In this document: in pieces, positions 1 through 8,417 of the stretch | Numbering within the stretch: the stretch's first letter is position 1 | Layout of the letters: each line of letters opens with the position of its first letter | Source of the DNA: SIG455 sp045646385 | GTDB lineage: Bacteria > Bacillota > Clostridia > UMGS1810 | Assembly (NCBI GenBank): GCA_045646385.1 | Contig: JAZRKQ010000011.1 | Span: 5,872 to 69,871 of the forward strand | DNA: 64,000 nt | Reading direction: 5' to 3' | Translations under genes and position numbers: made by a program | The notes under the pieces: model-generated | What the model was told of the DNA's origin: nothing | The model's database searches: none | What the model saw: the letters and a program-made list of their open reading frames with translations, nothing else

Positions 1-137
1 ATGTTTTTCTGTACAATACCTGTTGCGATGGTTGTTTCAGTAGTTATATCGTATATATCAGCCGCATATGCAGGTGCAGATGTATATATAAGTGCACCTG
101 CCGCTATAACGGCAGTCAGTTTTTTTAATGCTTTCAA
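1..137 (-). CDS. Secreted protein, N-terminal part only (runs off the window start)
   Basis: Reading the minus strand from a TTG codon at 135-137 gives about 45 codons that stay open to the window edge. They encode a classic Sec signal peptide: a basic start (MKALKKL), a hydrophobic core rich in Ala/Ile/Leu, and a cleavage-like site SAPAYAAD near residue 27. A good Shine-Dalgarno (AAGGAAG) lies 7 bases upstream, and a -35/-10 pair sits at 187-215. The plus strand is also open here (1-219) but lacks an upstream context I can see, so I read it as a shadow. The mature start (DIYDITTETTIATG) is too short to assign. It loosely resembles the start of clostridial secreted phosphodiester-glycosidase-type proteins, which is only a guess. 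Confidence 0.6.
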   Translation of the reverse strand, partial: MKALKKLTAVIAAGALIYTSAPAYAADIYDITTETTIATGIVQKN

Positions 138-186
138 TATGTATCTTCCTTTCAAAATAATTTATACTAATAGAATCTATACTAAA

Positions 187-215
187 AGTATATCACGCAC
201 CTTGGTAAAAGTAAA
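187..215 (-). promoter_or_regulatory. Probable promoter of the secreted-protein gene
   Basis: Minus-strand TTTACT (210-215) and TATACT (187-192) are separated by 17 bases, a SigA-type arrangement. Transcription would begin about 40 bases before the TTG start at 137. Confidence 0.5.
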
Positions 216-232
216 CTGAAAAATAATTGGAA

Positions 233-262
233 TTGACAATATTTGCGCCAATATGGTAAAAT
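233..262 (+). promoter_or_regulatory. Probable promoter of nadE
   Basis: TTGACA (233-238) and TAAAAT (257-262) are 18 bases apart, placed just upstream of the nadE ribosome site. It is divergent from the promoter at 187-215. Confidence 0.55.
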
Positions 263-292
263 TATCATAATGAACTTGAAAGAAGGATTTTT

Positions 293-1024
293 ATGAGAGA
301 TTGGAAATACGAAACTGAGCAGAGAGTAGAATTTATACGTAATCTTGTTGCAAAAACAGGTGTAAACGGAATTATATATGGAAACAGCGGCGGCAAAGAC
401 AGCGCCTTGGTAAGCATTTTATGCAAGATGGCCTGCGATAATACCGTTGGTGTTATAATGCCTTGCTGTTCTGTAAGGAATTATGAAGAAGATGCCGACC
501 ATGGAAATCTTGTTGCAGAGCAGTTTAAAATAGAAACACGTACAGTTGACCTTACAGATGTTAAAAATGCGCTTTTGTCAGCAGTTGATGGTAAAACGGA
601 GATTAATAATACTGCTGATATAAACATCGCCCCCCGTCTGCGTATGACAACACTGTACGCAATTGCTGCGGCGGAGGGGTTGCTTGTTGCCGGAACAGGT
701 AACAGAAGCGAACGCTATATGGGTTATTTTACAAAGTGGGGCGATGGTGCGTGTGACTTTAACCCTATTGCAGACCTTACTGCAGGAGAGGTATTTGATT
801 TTCTGCGTTATCTTGATGCACCTGAGGAAATTATAAACAAAGCACCGTCGGCAGGTCTTTATGAGGGGCAGACAGACGAGGCTGATATGGGTGTAACATA
901 TGCCGCTATAGATAATTATATATTAAACGGAAATGCTCATTCTGCCGATGCGGAAATTATCCGCAGATACCATAACGGAAGCGAGCATAAAAGACGTATG
1001 CCTCTTTTGTATGGGGAGGAATAA
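293..1024 (+). CDS. nadE: NAD(+) synthase, ammonia-dependent
   Basis: NadE performs the last step of NAD synthesis: it adenylates nicotinate adenine dinucleotide with ATP and amidates it. The 243-residue protein is the short form without an N-terminal glutaminase domain, so it should use free ammonia or a partner. The ATP-pyrophosphatase P-loop SGGKDS is at residues 32-37, and the substrate-binding stretch GTGNRSERYMGYFTKWGDG lies near residues 135-153. The ATG at 293 follows AAGGA with good spacing. It is followed by a terminator-like hairpin and then by rnz on the same strand. Confidence 0.93.
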   Translation: MRDWKYETEQRVEFIRNLVAKTGVNGIIYGNSGGKDSALVSILCKMACDNTVGVIMPCCSVRNYEEDADHGNLVAEQFKIETRTVDLTDVKNALLSAVDGKTEINNTADINIAPRLRMTTLYAIAAAEGLLVAGTGNRSERYMGYFTKWGDGACDFNPIADLTAGEVFDFLRYLDAPEEIINKAPSAGLYEGQTDEADMGVTYAAIDNYILNGNAHSADAEIIRRYHNGSEHKRRMPLLYGEE

Positions 1025-1038
1025 GTTGTGTATATGAG

Positions 1039-1080
1039 TAATAAAACTTGCCTAAATATACTCAAGCAAGTTTTATTATC
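1039..1080 (+). terminator. Hairpin between nadE and rnz
   Basis: A perfect 13-base stem (1039-1051 with 1066-1078) around a 14-base loop, ending in a T-rich arm. It is AT-rich, so a weak intrinsic terminator or an mRNA-end hairpin. Confidence 0.55.
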
Positions 1081-1116
1081 ATATACTTGAAGATAAAGAA
1101 TTTAAGGAGGGATAAT

Positions 1117-2037
1117 ATGGTAGACGTGTGTTTGCCGGGCACAGGTGGAATGTTGCCACTGGTGCGCAGATACCTTACCTGCTGCTGGGTAGAGGTAATG
1201 GGCAAAGCCATTTTAATAGACTGCGGCGAGGGAACGCAAATGGCACTTTCTGCAGCGGAATGTCACGTAAGCCGTATGGAATGCTTGCTTATAACACATT
1301 TCCATGCTGACCATATATCGGGTTTGCCGGGACTTATGCTTACGCTCGGTAATCAAGGCAAAACGACGCCGCTTGTTATAGCAGGACCTGCCGGAGTTGG
1401 CAGAGTAGTTGCAAGTCTGCTTGTTATTGCACAGAAACTTCCTTTTGAAATAATTATAAAAGAATTTAACCATAAAACTGCTGAAAAATTTGAGATTGCA
1501 GGGCTTGAAATAAACACCCTTCCTTTAAAACATAAAGTTCCGTGCCTGGGCTACAGCATAACATACCATAGAAAACCTGTGTTTAATCCTCAAAAAGCCG
1601 CTGCACTGAACATTCCCGTAACGTACTATAAAAACTTGCACGCCGGAGAGAATGTAGAGTTTGACGGAACGGTTTACACACCGGACATGGTGCTTGACGG
1701 AGAGCGAAAACCTATCAAGGTAACATATTGTACTGACACACGTCCGTTCGACGGCATAGCGGATTTTGCCAAAGGCTCTGACCTTTTTATATGCGAGGGT
1801 ATGTATTGCGACGATGAAATGCGCGAAAAAATGGATGAGAAACATCATATGCTATTTAGCGATGCTGCAAATATCGCAAAAAAAGCAGATGTTCCCGAAC
1901 TGTGGCTTACGCATTATAGTCCGGCGCTGAATCATCCGGCAGAGCATAAAGATGAAGTTCGTAAAATATTTTCAAATACTGTTATATCGCATGATGGAAT
2001 TAAGAAGACTATTGTTCCTGACGATAATCAAGCCTGA
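1117..2037 (+). CDS. rnz: Ribonuclease Z / MBL-fold tRNA 3'-endonuclease
   Basis: A 306-residue beta-lactamase-fold nuclease of the RNase Z family, which cuts the 3' trailer from pre-tRNAs. The zinc motif HFHADH is near residue 66, with later ligands suggested by CTDTRP and by LTHYSP near the C-terminus. The length is typical of the long-arm-containing bacterial enzymes. An upstream in-frame start at 1048 exists, but the AAGGAGG at 1104-1110 fixes the ATG at 1117. The role fits the tRNA genes of this genome, which lack encoded CCA and therefore need 3' trimming before CCA addition. The stop codon lies inside the stem of the following terminator. Confidence 0.85.
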   Translation: MVDVCLPGTGGMLPLVRRYLTCCWVEVMGKAILIDCGEGTQMALSAAECHVSRMECLLITHFHADHISGLPGLMLTLGNQGKTTPLVIAGPAGVGRVVASLLVIAQKLPFEIIIKEFNHKTAEKFEIAGLEINTLPLKHKVPCLGYSITYHRKPVFNPQKAAALNIPVTYYKNLHAGENVEFDGTVYTPDMVLDGERKPIKVTYCTDTRPFDGIADFAKGSDLFICEGMYCDDEMREKMDEKHHMLFSDAANIAKKADVPELWLTHYSPALNHPAEHKDEVRKIFSNTVISHDGIKKTIVPDDNQA

Positions 2038-2059
2038 CCGCTATGGTCAGGCTTTTTTG
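2031..2059 (+). terminator. Intrinsic terminator after rnz
   Basis: Nine-base GC-rich stem AGCCTGACC / GGTCAGGCT with a 5-base loop and a T6 tail; the left arm contains the rnz stop codon. Confidence 0.9.
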
Positions 2060-2116
2060 TTAAAAATTATAAGAATATTATAGTTAACGGCAATACTTCT
2101 ATGAAAGTTTTGGTCA

Positions 2117-2145
2117 TTGACAATGGTATATAAGCATGTTAAAAT
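2117..2145 (+). promoter_or_regulatory. adhE promoter
   Basis: TTGACA (2117-2122), 17-base spacer, TAAAAT (2140-2145). Near-consensus SigA promoter, with the -10 element inside the Rex-like palindrome at 2136-2153. Confidence 0.75.
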
Positions 2146-2153
2146 TTTAACAA
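2136..2153 (+). promoter_or_regulatory. Rex-type redox operator upstream of adhE
   Basis: The perfect 16-base palindrome TGTTAAAATTTTAACA (2137-2152) matches the core Rex consensus TGTTAANNNNTTAACA, and 17 of 18 positions match the longer Firmicutes form. It covers the -10 box of the adhE promoter, the expected place for a repressor that releases DNA when NADH is high. No rex gene lies in this window. Confidence 0.75.
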
Positions 2154-2199
2154 AGATTAGAATATAATGAAAATAAGTATATAAAACAGGAGGTCAATC

Positions 2200-4839
2200 A
2201 TGGATATAAAGACGTATGAGATAGTAGACAGCGTAGAAAACCTTGAGAAAGCCATTGCACACACTAAAGAAGCACAGAAAATCTTTGCAACCTACACACA
2301 GGAGCAGGTTGATAAAATCTTTCTTGCTGCCGCATCTGCGGCAAATAAGGCAAGAATTCCGCTTGCTAAAATGGCTGTTGAAGAAACCGGAATGGGTATT
2401 ATAGAAGATAAAGTTATCAAAAACAACTATGCAGCAGAGTATATTTACAATGCATATAAAGATACAAAAACCTGTGGTGTTATAGAAGAAGATAAAGCCT
2501 ATGGTATTAAAAAAATTGCCGAGCCTATCGGCGTAATTGCCGCAGTTATTCCAACAACCAACCCCACATCTACCGCCATATTTAAATGCTTGCTTGCACT
2601 TAAAACTCGAAATGCCATTATAATCTCTCCACACCCCAGAGCAAAAAATTCTACAATTGCTGCTGCAAAACTTGTTCTGGAAGCCGCAGTTAAAGCAGGC
2701 GCACCCGAGGGCATTATAGATTGGATTGATGTTCCAAGCCTTGATATGACCAATACTGTTATGAAAGAGGCAGATATAATCCTTGCAACGGGCGGTCCGG
2801 GTATGGTTAAGGCGGCATATTCAAGCGGTAAGCCAGCCCTTGGCGTTGGTGCCGGTAATACTCCTGCCATCATTGACGAAAGTGCAGATATTATGCTTGC
2901 AGTAAATTCTATTATCCATTCAAAGACTTTTGATAACGGTATGATTTGCGCATCTGAGCAGTCTGTAATTGTTTCAGAGACCATATATAATGATGTCAAG
3001 AAAGAGTTTGCCGCACGCGGTTGCTATTTCTTAAAAGCAGACGAAACCGAAAAGGTTAGAAAAACCATTATCATAAACGGAGCATTAAACGCTAAAATAG
3101 TTGGTCAGCCGGCTGCAAAAATTGCAGAACTTGCAGGTGTAAAAGTGCCTGAAGGAACAAAAATCCTTATCGGCGAAGTTGAGTCAGTTGAACTTTCTGA
3201 AGAATTTGCACACGAAAAACTCTCTCCGGTTCTTGCAATGTATAAAGCAAAAAACTTTGAAGATGCACTTGACAAAGCAGAAAGACTTGTTAAAGACGGC
3301 GGCTTTGGTCACACATCTTCCGTATACCTCAACGAAATAACCGAAGCAGATAAATTAAACGAATTTGCTATGCGTATGAAAACCTGCCGAATTCTGGTAA
3401 ATACTCCTTCTTCACACGGCGGTATCGGTGATTTGTATAACTTCAAACTTGCTCCCTCACTCACACTCGGTTGCGGTTCTTGGGGAGGTAACACGGTATC
3501 GGATAACGTAGGCGTAAAACATCTTTTAAATATTAAAACTGTTGCAGAAAGAAGGGAAAATATGCTCTGGTTCCGTGCACCCCAAAAGGTATATATTAAA
3601 AAAGGCTGTCTGCCTGTTGCACTTGACGAACTTAAAAATGTAATGGGCAAAAAGAGAGCCTTTATCGTAACCGACACTTTCCTTTATGAAAACGGTTATA
3701 CAAAACCTATTACAGATAAACTTGACGAAATGGGTATTGTTCATACAACTTTCTTTGATGTTCAGCCTGACCCCACACTTGCAAATGCTAAGAATGGCGC
3801 TGCACAGATGGCAGCATTTAAACCTGACACAATCATCGCACTTGGTGGCGGCAGCGCAATGGACGCAGCAAAAATTATGTGGGTACTTTACGAACACCCC
3901 GAAGCAGATTTTATGGATATGGCGATGCGCTTTATAGATATCCGTAAACGTGTCTACACTTTTCCGAAAATGGGCGAAAAAGCATACTTCATTGCAGTTC
4001 CTACCTCTGCGGGTACAGGTTCTGAAGTTACACCTTTTGCGGTTATTACAGACGAGGCAACAGGTGTTAAATATCCACTTGCAGATTATGAACTTCTTCC
4101 CAATATGGCGATTATTGATACAGATTTTCATATGTCTGCACCTAAAGGCTTAACCGCTGCATCGGGCATAGACGCCGTAACACACGCAGTTGAAGCATAT
4201 GCTGCAATGCTGGCTACAGATTATACAGACGGATTGGCGCTTAAAGCACTTAAAACTATATTTGAGTATCTGCCACGCGCATACGAAAACGGACAGACGG
4301 ACGTAGTTGCAAGAGAGAGAATGGCTAATGCCGCAACTATGGCAGGTATGGCATTTGCAAATGCATTTTTGGGTGTATGCCACTCTATGGCGCATAAACT
4401 TGGTGCATTCCATCATTTACCTCACGGTGTGGCAAATGCTCTTATGATTGAAGAAGTTCTTCGCTTTAATGCCGCGGAAGCACCCGTTAAAATGGGTACT
4501 TTTTCTCAGTACGACCATCCGCATACACTTGCACGTTATGCAGAAATTGCAGATTACCTTGGCCTTGGCGGCAAAACAGATGCCGAAAAACTTGAAAAAC
4601 TTATAAAAGCAATAAATGACCTTAAAACAAAAGTTGGAATCAAGGAAACAATCAAAGACTACGGCATAGATGAAAAAGTATTCCTTGAAAATCTTGACGA
4701 GATGGTAGAGCAGGCATTTGACGACCAATGCACAGGCGCTAACCCAAGATATCCGCTTATGAGCGAAATTAAGCAGATGTATCTTAATGCGTATTACGGC
4801 AAGCATTTTGAAGAACCCAAATTGCCCAAGAAGGCGTGA
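2200..4839 (+). CDS. adhE: Bifunctional acetaldehyde-CoA / alcohol dehydrogenase
   Basis: AdhE reduces acetyl-CoA to acetaldehyde and then to ethanol, regenerating two NAD+ per ethanol during fermentation. The 879-residue length is that of full AdhE. The N-terminal aldehyde dehydrogenase half (about 1-440) carries the catalytic Cys at residue 250 in GMICASEQ. The C-terminal iron-dependent alcohol dehydrogenase half (about 460-870) shows GGGSAMD at 549-555 and iron-ligand histidines at 728 and 742, spaced 14 apart as in E. coli AdhE. AdhE normally assembles into long spirosomes. The ATG follows AGGAGG, and the promoter is covered by a Rex-type operator. A kinase-like gene follows at once and is probably cotranscribed. 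Confidence 0.97.
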   Translation: MDIKTYEIVDSVENLEKAIAHTKEAQKIFATYTQEQVDKIFLAAASAANKARIPLAKMAVEETGMGIIEDKVIKNNYAAEYIYNAYKDTKTCGVIEEDKAYGIKKIAEPIGVIAAVIPTTNPTSTAIFKCLLALKTRNAIIISPHPRAKNSTIAAAKLVLEAAVKAGAPEGIIDWIDVPSLDMTNTVMKEADIILATGGPGMVKAAYSSGKPALGVGAGNTPAIIDESADIMLAVNSIIHSKTFDNGMICASEQSVIVSETIYNDVKKEFAARGCYFLKADETEKVRKTIIINGALNAKIVGQPAAKIAELAGVKVPEGTKILIGEVESVELSEEFAHEKLSPVLAMYKAKNFEDALDKAERLVKDGGFGHTSSVYLNEITEADKLNEFAMRMKTCRILVNTPSSHGGIGDLYNFKLAPSLTLGCGSWGGNTVSDNVGVKHLLNIKTVAERRENMLWFRAPQKVYIKKGCLPVALDELKNVMGKKRAFIVTDTFLYENGYTKPITDKLDEMGIVHTTFFDVQPDPTLANAKNGAAQMAAFKPDTIIALGGGSAMDAAKIMWVLYEHPEADFMDMAMRFIDIRKRVYTFPKMGEKAYFIAVPTSAGTGSEVTPFAVITDEATGVKYPLADYELLPNMAIIDTDFHMSAPKGLTAASGIDAVTHAVEAYAAMLATDYTDGLALKALKTIFEYLPRAYENGQTDVVARERMANAATMAGMAFANAFLGVCHSMAHKLGAFHHLPHGVANALMIEEVLRFNAAEAPVKMGTFSQYDHPHTLARYAEIADYLGLGGKTDAEKLEKLIKAINDLKTKVGIKETIKDYGIDEKVFLENLDEMVEQAFDDQCTGANPRYPLMSEIKQMYLNAYYGKHFEEPKLPKKA

Positions 4840-4853
4840 AGGAGGTAAATGTG

Positions 4854-5603
4854 ATGAAATTAGATAATGTAATAGCAGAAAGAAAAAATAAAAAAATTTA
4901 TCGTGACGGGGATATATGTATAAAAGTTTTTGATACAAATTATTCAAAAGCAGATGTTTTGAATGAAGCGCTCAATCAGGCGCGTATTGAAGAAACTGGC
5001 CTTAATATCCCTAAAATTTTAGAGGTTATGACAGTAGACGGCAAGTGGACTATTGTTACCGAGTTTATAGAGGGCAAAACTCTTGCACAACTTATGGAGG
5101 AAACTCCCGATAAAAAAGACGAATATCTTGAACTTTTGGTAGATTTGCAACTTGAAGTGCACACAAAAACAAGTCCGCTTTTAAATAAACTAAAAGATAA
5201 AATGAACCGTAAAATCAGTGAAACTGACCTCGATGCAACCACACGTTATGAACTGCACACAAGGCTTGAGGGTATGCCCAAACACAAAAAAGTATGTCAC
5301 GGAGATTTTAACCCGTCAAACATCATTATAACCGATGACGGCAAGGCATATATACTTGACTGGGCTCACGCAACTCAAGGTAATGCTTCTGCAGATGCCG
5401 CAAGAACGTATTTGCTTTTCTGCCTTGACGGAGATGAAGATACGGCTAAAAAGTATCTTGACTTGTTCTGTAAAAAAAGCGATACCGCTAAACAGTACGT
5501 GCAGAAATGGATGCCGATTGTTGCAGCATCACAGTCAGTTAAAGGGCACGAGCATGAACGCGAATTTTTAATGTCGTGGGTAAACGTGGTTGATTACGAA
5601 TAA
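4854..5603 (+). CDS. Aminoglycoside phosphotransferase (APH)/choline-kinase-fold protein
   Basis: A 249-residue kinase-fold protein. The catalytic loop CHGDFNPSNII (about residues 148-158) and the metal-binding segment YILDWAHA (about 167-174) are the Brenner and DFG-equivalent motifs of the APH family. The N-terminal lobe has IKVFDTNY with a likely ATP-binding lysine, and a TEFIEGKTL hinge. AAGGAGG overlapping the adhE stop fixes the ATG at 4854; a GTG at 4836 is less likely. The natural substrate cannot be told: family members phosphorylate choline, small sugars, amino alcohols or antibiotics. Its close linkage to adhE suggests a metabolic rather than a resistance role. Confidence 0.8.
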   Translation: MKLDNVIAERKNKKIYRDGDICIKVFDTNYSKADVLNEALNQARIEETGLNIPKILEVMTVDGKWTIVTEFIEGKTLAQLMEETPDKKDEYLELLVDLQLEVHTKTSPLLNKLKDKMNRKISETDLDATTRYELHTRLEGMPKHKKVCHGDFNPSNIIITDDGKAYILDWAHATQGNASADAARTYLLFCLDGDEDTAKKYLDLFCKKSDTAKQYVQKWMPIVAASQSVKGHEHEREFLMSWVNVVDYE

Positions 5604-5615
5604 TAATTAAACACA

Positions 5616-5646
5616 AAAAAGGCTGAACATTAAGTTCAGCCTTTTT
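5616..5646. terminator. Bidirectional terminator between the kinase and glyQS
   Basis: 13-base stem (5616-5628 with 5634-5646), A-run on the left and T-run on the right, between two convergent genes. Confidence 0.9.
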
Positions 5647-5661
5647 AAATTTGCAATAAGA

Positions 5662-7053
5662 TTAAAATTCAAGTTTGCTTTCGATATAGGGGATAAGTTC
5701 GTCGATTTTAAGTGTAATCTGCTCCATAGTGTCACGGTCACGAACTGTAACTGTGTCGTTTTCCTCGGAATCAAAATCGTATGTTACGCAGAAGGGAGTA
5801 CCAATCTCGTCCTGTCTGCGATATCTTTTACCGATACTTCCTGCATCGTCATATTCGCACATAAACTTAGAGGCAAGTTTTTCGTAAAGTTTTTTAGCAT
5901 TATCGCCGAGTTTTTTAGAAAGCGGCAGAACTGCAACTTTAACAGGTGCCAAAGCAGGGTGCAGGCGCATAACAACACGTGTGTCACCGTCGCCAACTGT
6001 TTCTTCATCGTATGCTTCAACTAAGAATGCCAAAGCAACACGGTCAGCACCGAGTGACGGCTCAACGCAGTAAGGAACGTATTTTTCGTTTGTAATCGGG
6101 TCTGTGTATTCCATAGACTCGCCTGAGTGCTGCATATGCTGTTTAAGGTCAAAGTCTGTTCTGTCAGCAATACCCCACAACTCGCCCCAACCAAACGGGA
6201 ACATAAATTCGATGTCAGTTGTTGCGTTGCTGTAGTGAGAAAGTTCTTCGGGAGAGTGGTCACGGAGTTTTATATTCTCTTCTTTAATACCGAGAGAGAG
6301 CAACCAGTTTTTGCAGAAATCTTTCCAGTATGCAAACCATTCAAGGTCAGTTCCGGGAGCGCAGAAGAACTCAAGTTCCATCTGCTCAAACTCTCTTGTA
6401 CGGAAGATAAAGTTACCAGGTGTAATTTCGTTTCTGAAAGATTTACCTATCTGACCGATACCGAAAGGCACTTTTTTGCGTGTTGTACGCTGAACGCTTT
6501 TAAAGTTTACAAATATACCCTGTGCAGTTTCGGGGCGGAGATACAGTTCAGATGTAGAATCCTCTGTAACGCCCTGGAAAGTTTTGAACATCAGGTTAAA
6601 TTTGCGGATATCTGTATAGTTGAGTTTACCGCATTTGGGGCAAACAACATTGTTTTCTTTGATAAATTCGAGCATTTTTTCATTGCTCCAGCCGTCTGCA
6701 GTAACGGTTTCGCCTTTTTCGTGGAAGAAATCCTCGATAAGTTTGTCTGCACGGTGTCTGCTTTTGCACTCTTTACAGTCGAGCAGAGGGTCGGAGAATC
6801 CGCCAACGTGACCCGAAGCCACCCAAACCTGAGGGTTCATAAGAATTGCTGCATCCTGACCTACGTTATAAGGTGATTCCTGAATAAATTTTTTCCACCA
6901 TGCCTTTTTTACGTTGTTTTTGAATTCAACGCCCAAAGGACCGTAATCCCAAGAGTTAGCCAAGCCGCCGTATATCTCAGAACCAGGATACACAAATCCA
7001 CGACCTTTGCATAAGGCAACTATTTTTTCCATAGTTTTTTCAGTATTTAACAT
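5662..7053 (-). CDS. glyQS: Glycyl-tRNA synthetase, single-chain type
   Basis: Charges tRNA-Gly with glycine. At 463 residues it is the homodimeric class II form (as in archaea, eukaryotes and many Gram-positives), not the bacterial alpha2beta2 form. Visible motifs are GRGFVYPGSEIYGG near the N-terminus, motif 2 FRNEITPGNFIFRTREFEQ, motif 3 EPSLGADRVALAFL, and a C-terminal anticodon-binding domain starting at VKVAVLPLS. A CPKCGKL pair near residue 150 hints at an insert with metal-binding character. The ATG at 7053 follows GGAGG; an upstream in-frame start at 7068 would place that site inside the gene. I see no T-box leader in the short upstream region. Confidence 0.95.
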   Translation of the reverse strand: MLNTEKTMEKIVALCKGRGFVYPGSEIYGGLANSWDYGPLGVEFKNNVKKAWWKKFIQESPYNVGQDAAILMNPQVWVASGHVGGFSDPLLDCKECKSRHRADKLIEDFFHEKGETVTADGWSNEKMLEFIKENNVVCPKCGKLNYTDIRKFNLMFKTFQGVTEDSTSELYLRPETAQGIFVNFKSVQRTTRKKVPFGIGQIGKSFRNEITPGNFIFRTREFEQMELEFFCAPGTDLEWFAYWKDFCKNWLLSLGIKEENIKLRDHSPEELSHYSNATTDIEFMFPFGWGELWGIADRTDFDLKQHMQHSGESMEYTDPITNEKYVPYCVEPSLGADRVALAFLVEAYDEETVGDGDTRVVMRLHPALAPVKVAVLPLSKKLGDNAKKLYEKLASKFMCEYDDAGSIGKRYRRQDEIGTPFCVTYDFDSEENDTVTVRDRDTMEQITLKIDELIPYIESKLEF

Positions 7054-7088
7054 TATATATGCCTCCAATATGTTATTAACTAACTACC

Positions 7089-7117
7089 ATTTTAAAGAAG
7101 TAAAATGCTTTTGTCAA
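7089..7117 (-). promoter_or_regulatory. glyQS promoter
   Basis: On the minus strand TTGACA (7112-7117), 17-base spacer, TAAAAT (7089-7094). Confidence 0.7.
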
Positions 7118-7168
7118 GGCATATTTTGATTTTCGGCATAATAATGATATTTTAAAGGCGGTTGATGT

Positions 7169-8242
7169 ATGAATAGAGAAGATTTGACGAATGTTTTTAA
7201 AATTTTTTTGTGCTGTGTAGGCGCTATTATCGGTGCCGGTTTTGCCACGGGACAGGAAATCATGAGTTTTTTTGTAAATTACGGAAAAGCAGGTGTTGCA
7301 GGAGTAGTGCTCAGCGGAGTTCTGTTTTTTGCATTTGTGTATGTTACACTAAAAAAAATCTGTATGTATAATATAACGTCGCTTGACGGATATTTTGCAG
7401 ATATTGCAGGACGCGGTACGGCTTTGTTTATTCAGGCGGTTTCGTACGGATTTATGTTTGCTTCGTTCGCCGTTATGGTATCTGGCAGCGGTGCTGTGGC
7501 AGAGCAACTTTTCGGTATGAATACTCTTGGTATAATTTTTATGGCGGTACTGTGCTTTGTTGTGTTTTTAAATGGGGTGGACGGTATGGTTGCCGTTAAT
7601 GCAATTATGACTCCGCTCATTACTATAGGCATAATAATAGTCGGAATATTTGCAATCGTTTTTGAAAGTACAGACGTTTTTTCGGCATATGGCATATTAA
7701 AACCCATAACGGATAATTTTTTTGTTTCTGCAGTTGTATATGTAAGTTATAATACAGTTACACTTATAGGAATACTTCTGCCGCTTAAAGACCGTATAAC
7801 ATCGGGAAAAGTGGTGTTTTTTTCTGCACTTTTAAGCGGAGGTGTACTGGCACTTATGGGGTTAATGCTATGGGCGGCAATGTGGATTTTCAGAACTGAA
7901 CTTGTAAGTATAGACGTGCCTATGCTTTTTATTGCCGATAAAGCAGGACCGGTTATGCGTTATGGTTATGCGGCAGTTCTCTATATGGCTATGATAACTA
8001 CCGCTGTGTCGTCAGGCTTTGCGTTTTTAAGTTTTTTGAAAAAGCATATCCGTATAAGCAATGCAGTGTTATCTGCAGTTATGTGTGTTGTTGCGGTTCC
8101 TTTGGCATACGTGGGCTTTTCGGATTTGGTAGATAAACTGTACAGATTTTTCGGCTTTTTGGGTGCTTTTGTGCTTGCAGTTGTATTTTTAGATGGAATA
8201 AAACTTAAAATATGGAAAAAATACTTGACAAATAAAAAATAA
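7169..8242 (+). CDS. YkvI-family polytopic membrane protein
   Basis: A 357-residue protein with about ten hydrophobic segments. The first helix carries GAIIGAGFATGQEIMSFF, the signature of the YkvI family, whose fold resembles APC-superfamily amino-acid transporters with a broken first helix around the Gly-rich motif. Transport of a small solute is a reasonable inference; the substrate is unknown. It is divergent from glyQS and is followed directly by the tRNA-Pro promoter, which overlaps its last codons. The start ATG follows AAAGGCGG. Confidence 0.75.
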   Translation: MNREDLTNVFKIFLCCVGAIIGAGFATGQEIMSFFVNYGKAGVAGVVLSGVLFFAFVYVTLKKICMYNITSLDGYFADIAGRGTALFIQAVSYGFMFASFAVMVSGSGAVAEQLFGMNTLGIIFMAVLCFVVFLNGVDGMVAVNAIMTPLITIGIIIVGIFAIVFESTDVFSAYGILKPITDNFFVSAVVYVSYNTVTLIGILLPLKDRITSGKVVFFSALLSGGVLALMGLMLWAAMWIFRTELVSIDVPMLFIADKAGPVMRYGYAAVLYMAMITTAVSSGFAFLSFLKKHIRISNAVLSAVMCVVAVPLAYVGFSDLVDKLYRFFGFLGAFVLAVVFLDGIKLKIWKKYLTNKK

Positions 8243-8253
8243 TATATTAAAAT
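8225..8253 (+). promoter_or_regulatory. tRNA-Pro promoter
   Basis: TTGACA (8225-8230), 17-base spacer, TAAAAT (8248-8253). Its -35 element lies inside the last codons of the YkvI-family gene. Confidence 0.7.
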
Positions 8254-8268
8254 GGGTATTGTGCTTTT

Positions 8269-8341
8269 CGAGGTGTGGCGCAGTTGGTAGCGCGCGTGGT
8301 TTGGGACCATGAGGCCGCAGGTTCGAGCCCTGTCACCTCGA
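8269..8341 (+). tRNA. tRNA-Pro (anticodon TGG)
   Basis: Complete cloverleaf: acceptor CGAGGTG/CACCTCG, anticodon stem CGTGG/CCATG with TGG at 8302-8304, T-loop TTCGAGC, discriminator A. CCA is not encoded. Confidence 0.95.
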
Positions 8342-8375
8342 TTAAAAACTTTTTTTAAAAATATTAAAAAAGTTC

Positions 8376-8404
8376 TTGACTTTGTCCAAAGTATGTGTTA
8401 TTAT
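8376..8404 (+). promoter_or_regulatory. tRNA-Thr/Tyr promoter
   Basis: TTGACT (8376-8381), 17-base spacer, TATTAT (8399-8404), 14 bases before tRNA-Thr. The bases just upstream form an AT-rich hairpin that may end the tRNA-Pro transcript. Confidence 0.55.
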
Positions 8405-8417
8405 AATTCTTGGATTT

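Noticed and set aside
1..219. Plus-strand frame reading as a small membrane protein
   Set aside because: The minus strand has a signal peptide, ribosome site and promoter; the plus frame ends with random-looking sequence.
2055..2100. Second Rex site upstream of adhE
   Set aside because: TTGTTAAAAATTAT resembles a half-site but its partner is out of phase.
3526..4131. 201-codon minus-strand frame inside adhE
   Set aside because: Cys/Phe-rich antisense translation of conserved adhE codons, with no start signals.
4854..5603. Aminoglycoside resistance gene
   Set aside because: The APH motifs are shared by many metabolic kinases, and the neighbour is adhE; nothing points to resistance.
6127..6876. 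Long open frame of 249 codons on the plus strand inside glyQS
   Set aside because: It lies antisense to a clearly conserved synthetase, is Phe/Cys-rich and has no ribosome site; it is a codon-bias shadow.
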